Origin: Marinactinospora thermotolerans DSM 45154
GTDB lineage: Bacteria > Actinomycetota > Actinomycetes > Streptosporangiales > Streptosporangiaceae
Direction: 5' to 3'
NCBI RefSeq assembly: GCF_900167435.1
Contig: NZ_FUWS01000001.1
Location: 474,973-538,972 of the forward strand
DNA: 64,000 nt
The notes under the pieces were generated by a model, which was not told the DNA's origin, ran no database searches, and saw only the letters and a list, made by a program, of their open reading frames with translations. Made by a program: the position numbers and the translations under genes. Positions 61,307 through 64,000 of this stretch are shown piece after piece; the first letter of the stretch is position 1; every line of letters starts with the position of its first letter.

Positions 61307-62467
61307 TCAACGACCCAGGTTAGCCGGTGGCGCGGTGTGGTCGGGACCGGAGAGGAGCGCGCTCTCCTCACGCGAAGGCCGGTCCAGCCGGTCGGGGTGG
61401 ACCGACCACCCCTGGTCGGCCAGCGCCCGCGCCAGGGTGGCGACGCGCTCCGGCAGTACCGACAGCTGCGCCACGCCCACCGGGAGACCCGGCGAGTGGT
61501 CGATGCGGATGTCCTCGATGTTGACACCGGCCGTGCCCGCGGCGGCGAACAGCCGGCCCAGCGCGCCGGGTTCGTCGGGGATGACCACGGGCAGCACCGC
61601 GTAGCCGGGCGTGCGTCCGGCACCGTGCTTGCCCGGGATGCGCGCGTGTCCGTCCCGTCCGCGTTCGAGCAGGTCGAGCACTGTCGCCTCGGCCGTCCTC
61701 CCCGAGCGCAGCGCCCGGGCCACCGCGTCGAGGTCGGCGGCGATCCCGGCGAGCACCTCGGCGACCGGTCCCGGGTTGTGGCTGAGGATCTCCAGCCACA
61801 ACCCCGGGTCGCCGCCGGCGACCCGGGTCACGTCACGGACGCCCTGCCCGGCCAACGCGAGGGCGGCCCCACCCCCCTCGACGAGTCGCGCGGCGACCGC
61901 CGAGGAGGCGACGTGGGGGGCGTGGGAGACCAGGGCCACGGCGCGGTCGTGCTCCTGCGCGTCGATCTCCAGCGGATCGGCCCCGCAGGATCGGGCCAGC
62001 TCGGCCACGGCCGCCACCGCCTCGGGGGTGGCCTTGCCGGTCGGGCACAGCGCCCAGGAGCGGCCGAGGAAGAGGTCGGCCCGGGCCGCGCTGGGCCCGT
62101 TCCGCTCGCTTCCCCCCATGGGGTGTGAGGGGACGAAGGTGGTGAGATCGCAGCCGAGCCGGACGGCCTCGGTCACGACGGCCTGCTTGACGCTGGCCAC
62201 GTCGGTGTAGAAGCGGGCGAGGCCGCGGCTTTGGACGTCGCGCAGCAGCGCCGGGATCACCGCCGGCGGCGCGGCGACGACGGCGATGTCGGCGGGCCGT
62301 TCGTCCTTCCCCTCTTCGAGGGGGACCCCCGCGCCGAGCTCGCAGGCCAACCGCACCGTCGCGGGATCACGGTCGGCCAGGGCCACCTCGACCCCGCGCT
62401 CGCGCAGCGCCAGCGCGATGGACGTGCCGATCAATCCGGCACCCACCACCACCGCACGCTCGATCAT
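61307..62467 (-). CDS. tyrA: prephenate dehydrogenase
   Basis: A 386-residue NAD-dependent enzyme of tyrosine synthesis. The Rossmann motif is VVGAGLIGTSIALALRERG (about 6-24). Catalytic-domain marks include TDVASVKQAVV, FVPSHPMGGSERNGPSAA and HDRAVALVSHAPHVASSA. A C-terminal ACT-like domain (about 300-365: VVIPDEPGALGRLFAAAGTA, GVNIEDIRIDHS) suggests feedback control by an amino acid. The ATG (MIERAVVVGAG) is fixed by the start of homology. It is followed by cmk and preceded by aroH across a terminator-like hairpin. Confidence 0.96.
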   Translation of the reverse strand: MIERAVVVGAGLIGTSIALALRERGVEVALADRDPATVRLACELGAGVPLEEGKDERPADIAVVAAPPAVIPALLRDVQSRGLARFYTDVASVKQAVVTEAVRLGCDLTTFVPSHPMGGSERNGPSAARADLFLGRSWALCPTGKATPEAVAAVAELARSCGADPLEIDAQEHDRAVALVSHAPHVASSAVAARLVEGGGAALALAGQGVRDVTRVAGGDPGLWLEILSHNPGPVAEVLAGIAADLDAVARALRSGRTAEATVLDLLERGRDGHARIPGKHGAGRTPGYAVLPVVIPDEPGALGRLFAAAGTAGVNIEDIRIDHSPGLPVGVAQLSVLPERVATLARALADQGWSVHPDRLDRPSREESALLSGPDHTAPPANLGR

Positions 62468-62565
62468 CGTCGCCCGTCCCCCGTTCGTATTCCGGCCGAT
62501 GTGGAGTTCTCCCAGCGTAGAGCAGGGGAAAAGAGGTGGATCCCGGGAACTTCGGAAAACACGAA

Positions 62566-62597
62566 GGAGGGGCGCGGTGTCACCACCGCGCCCCTCC
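62566..62597 (-). terminator. terminator hairpin after aroH
   Basis: Perfect 14-bp stem GGAGGGGCGCGGTG / CACCGCGCCCCTCC, 4-base loop, 10 bases beyond the aroH stop. It may separate rluB-aroH from tyrA-cmk-der or only attenuate. Confidence 0.85.
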
Positions 62598-62607
62598 ACG
62601 CCGCCGG

Positions 62608-62970
62608 CTACTGGGCGATGTCCAAGCGCAGGACCTGGGCACCCCGCAGGTAGACGTGCTGGAGCTCGGCGCGCGGCCGCTCGGTCTCGACGTGGGCCAT
62701 CAGGCGCACGACGCGCGGCAGGGCGCCGGGCACCGCGATCTCCGAGGCGCACATCAAGGGAACGTCGGAGAAGCCGAGCTTGCGCGCGGCCAGCGCGGGG
62801 AACTCCGAGGTCAGGTCCGGAGTCGCGGTGAACAGCACGCTGATCACGTCATCGGTGGTCAGCCCGTTCCGTTGCATGACCTCCGTGACCAGTTCCGCGG
62901 TGGCCTCCAAGACGAGCTCGCGCTCGTCGGACTCCACCTGGACCGCTCCCCGAATCGCTCTTACCGCCAC
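62608..62970 (-). CDS. aroH: chorismate mutase, AroH type
   Basis: A 120-residue monofunctional chorismate mutase of the trimeric Bacillus AroH fold: VRAIRGAVQVESDERELVLE with the active-site Arg, TATPDLTSEFPALAARKLGF, and CASEIAVPGALPRVVRLMAH with the Glu and Arg of the pocket. It converts chorismate to prephenate, the substrate of TyrA encoded next, so the two steps of tyrosine synthesis sit together. Confidence 0.95.
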   Translation of the reverse strand: MAVRAIRGAVQVESDERELVLEATAELVTEVMQRNGLTTDDVISVLFTATPDLTSEFPALAARKLGFSDVPLMCASEIAVPGALPRVVRLMAHVETERPRAELQHVYLRGAQVLRLDIAQ

Positions 62971-63003
62971 TGTCGTCCTCCGCTTCCGCCGGTTGACCGG
63001 CCC

Positions 63004-64000
63004 TTACATCCCTGCGGCAGTGTAGAGCTCGCTGATCTCCTTGGGGGTCAGCGCCCTCATTGTCCCCGGCTTCAGGGTGTTGAGTCCCACCGGCCCGACC
63101 TGGGTACGGGCGAGGTCGGAAACCGGGTGTCCCACCGCGTCGAGCAGGCGCCGCACGATGTGCTTGCGCCCCTCGTGCAGCCTGATCTCGACCAGCGCCT
63201 TGGGCTCGGCGTCGTCGACGACGCGGAAGGAGTCCACCTCGACGAAACCGTCCTCCAGCTCGACCCCGGCCCGCACCTGCCGGATGACCTCCCTGGGCAC
63301 CGGGCCGGGAACCTTCGCGATGTAGGTCTTGATGACCTTGTAGCGCGGGTGGGTGAGCCGGTTGGCGAGTTCACCGTCGTTGGTGAGCAGGATCAGCCCC
63401 TCGGTCTCGGTGTCGAGCCGACCGACGTGGAAGAGCCGCTCCTCGGTCTGGCCGGCGTAGTCGGCGAGGGTGGGCCGCCCCTCGGGGTCCGACATGGTGC
63501 TGACGACGCCACGAGGCTTGTTCAGCGCGTAGTAGAGCAGGTCGGGGGCGGTGGCCACCCGCATCCCGTCAACGCGGATCTCGGACTTCTCCGGGTCCAC
63601 GCGGGCGCCGAAGCGGCGCACGACCTGACCGTCGACCGACACACGGCCGTCCGCGATCAGCTCCTCACAGGCGCGCCGGCTGGCGACGCCGGCCTGGGCG
63701 AGCGCCTTTTGCAGCCGGATGCCACCGGGAACGTCGGCGTAGGTGTCGCGGGCCTCGTCGGGACGGTCCTCGTCCTGGGGGTCGAACTCCTCACGCAGGA
63801 TGCGCAGCCGTGCCCGGGCCGCGGCGGAGAGGTCCCGCTCGGCGGAGCGGGCGGCACGCGCCGGCCGGTCGGCCCGTCCATGCTCGGGGGCGGAGCGTCG
63901 TTCGTCACGGCCGCGGTGCGGGGCGCCACGACGGTCATCACGGTCCCGGAACGAACCACGCTCATCGCGGCCACGACCGAACGAACCACGACGATCATCA
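63004..64000 (-). CDS. rluB: 23S rRNA pseudouridine synthase RluB-type (5' end beyond window)
   Basis: The gene runs off the right edge; over 330 codons are visible. The S4 RNA-binding domain is RLQKALAQAGVASRRACEEL with ADGRVSVDGQ. The synthase domain has the catalytic Asp in HVGRLDTETEGLILLTNDGE, and KTYIAKVPGPVPREVIRQVR, LHEGRKHIVRRLLDAVGHPV. It modifies helix 89-region uridine of 23S rRNA. Before the S4 domain is a long disordered extension rich in Arg, Gly and Asp (for example RDERGSFRDRDDRRGAPHRG). A start at the internal GTG at 63642 would remove the S4 domain and is rejected. Confidence 0.95.
   Translation of the reverse strand, partial: DDRRGSFGRGRDERGSFRDRDDRRGAPHRGRDERRSAPEHGRADRPARAARSAERDLSAAARARLRILREEFDPQDEDRPDEARDTYADVPGGIRLQKALAQAGVASRRACEELIADGRVSVDGQVVRRFGARVDPEKSEIRVDGMRVATAPDLLYYALNKPRGVVSTMSDPEGRPTLADYAGQTEERLFHVGRLDTETEGLILLTNDGELANRLTHPRYKVIKTYIAKVPGPVPREVIRQVRAGVELEDGFVEVDSFRVVDDAEPKALVEIRLHEGRKHIVRRLLDAVGHPVSDLARTQVGPVGLNTLKPGTMRALTPKEISELYTAAGM

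Noticed and set aside
63657..63998. Separate 113-codon frame at the right edge
   Set aside because: It is an out-of-frame shadow of the N-terminal extension and S4 domain of the RluB gene, which is open in the correct frame to the window edge.

Overview
The window is about 72% GC, almost every gene starts with ATG or GTG behind a purine-rich ribosome site, and terminators are strong GC hairpins without a T-run. These features, plus the rluB-aroH-tyrA-cmk-der block at the right end, point to a filamentous actinomycete. The gene set (CelR/CebR-type cellulase box, GH5_8 mannanase with CBM2) fits the Nocardiopsis/Thermobifida/Streptomonospora side, but this is an inference and the species cannot be read from the window.

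Layout. 0-20 kb is accessory metabolism and signalling: an XRE regulator with an alcohol dehydrogenase and two aldo/keto reductases (the second broken), an LRR protein, a GNAT enzyme, an 868-residue protein of unknown function, a TetR-controlled SnoaL/NmrA gene pair with clear operators, a small protein carrying a possible amyloid-signalling motif, and a two-component system divergent from a three-gene ABC transporter operon. 20-27.5 kb is a tricarboxylate-uptake unit: tctCBA divergent from an aconitase, with a GntR regulator beyond the aconitase and two matched 28-bp operator-like elements in the shared promoter region. 27.9-31.4 kb holds two MFS exporters, one with its TetR repressor. 32-36 kb holds a secreted mannanase with cellulose-type control boxes, decayed genes and a GrpB protein. 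36.6-39.3 kb is an alanyl-tRNA synthetase behind a structured leader.

39.4-57.5 kb, all on the minus strand, is a compact biosynthetic cluster: MFS exporter, an acyl-AMP ligase-KR-ACP loading protein, a KS-AT-ACP-aminotransferase-luciferase-like monooxygenase-C-A-PCP megasynthase, a free-standing condensation protein, a type II thioesterase, and a methionine aminopeptidase. The four enzyme genes overlap by 4-10 bases. The domain order predicts an alpha-hydroxy-beta-amino acyl peptide of the microginin/amastatin/bestatin kind. Such compounds inhibit metallo-aminopeptidases, which makes the adjacent methionine aminopeptidase a candidate resistance copy. This is the most interesting system in the window.

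58.4-64 kb is a conserved housekeeping block (rluB-aroH-tyrA-cmk-der, then a DUF523/TudS-like gene). Four genes elsewhere carry single-base indels at homopolymers, so sequencing error and real decay both have to be considered for those loci. No tRNA, rRNA, CRISPR array or insertion sequence was recognised.
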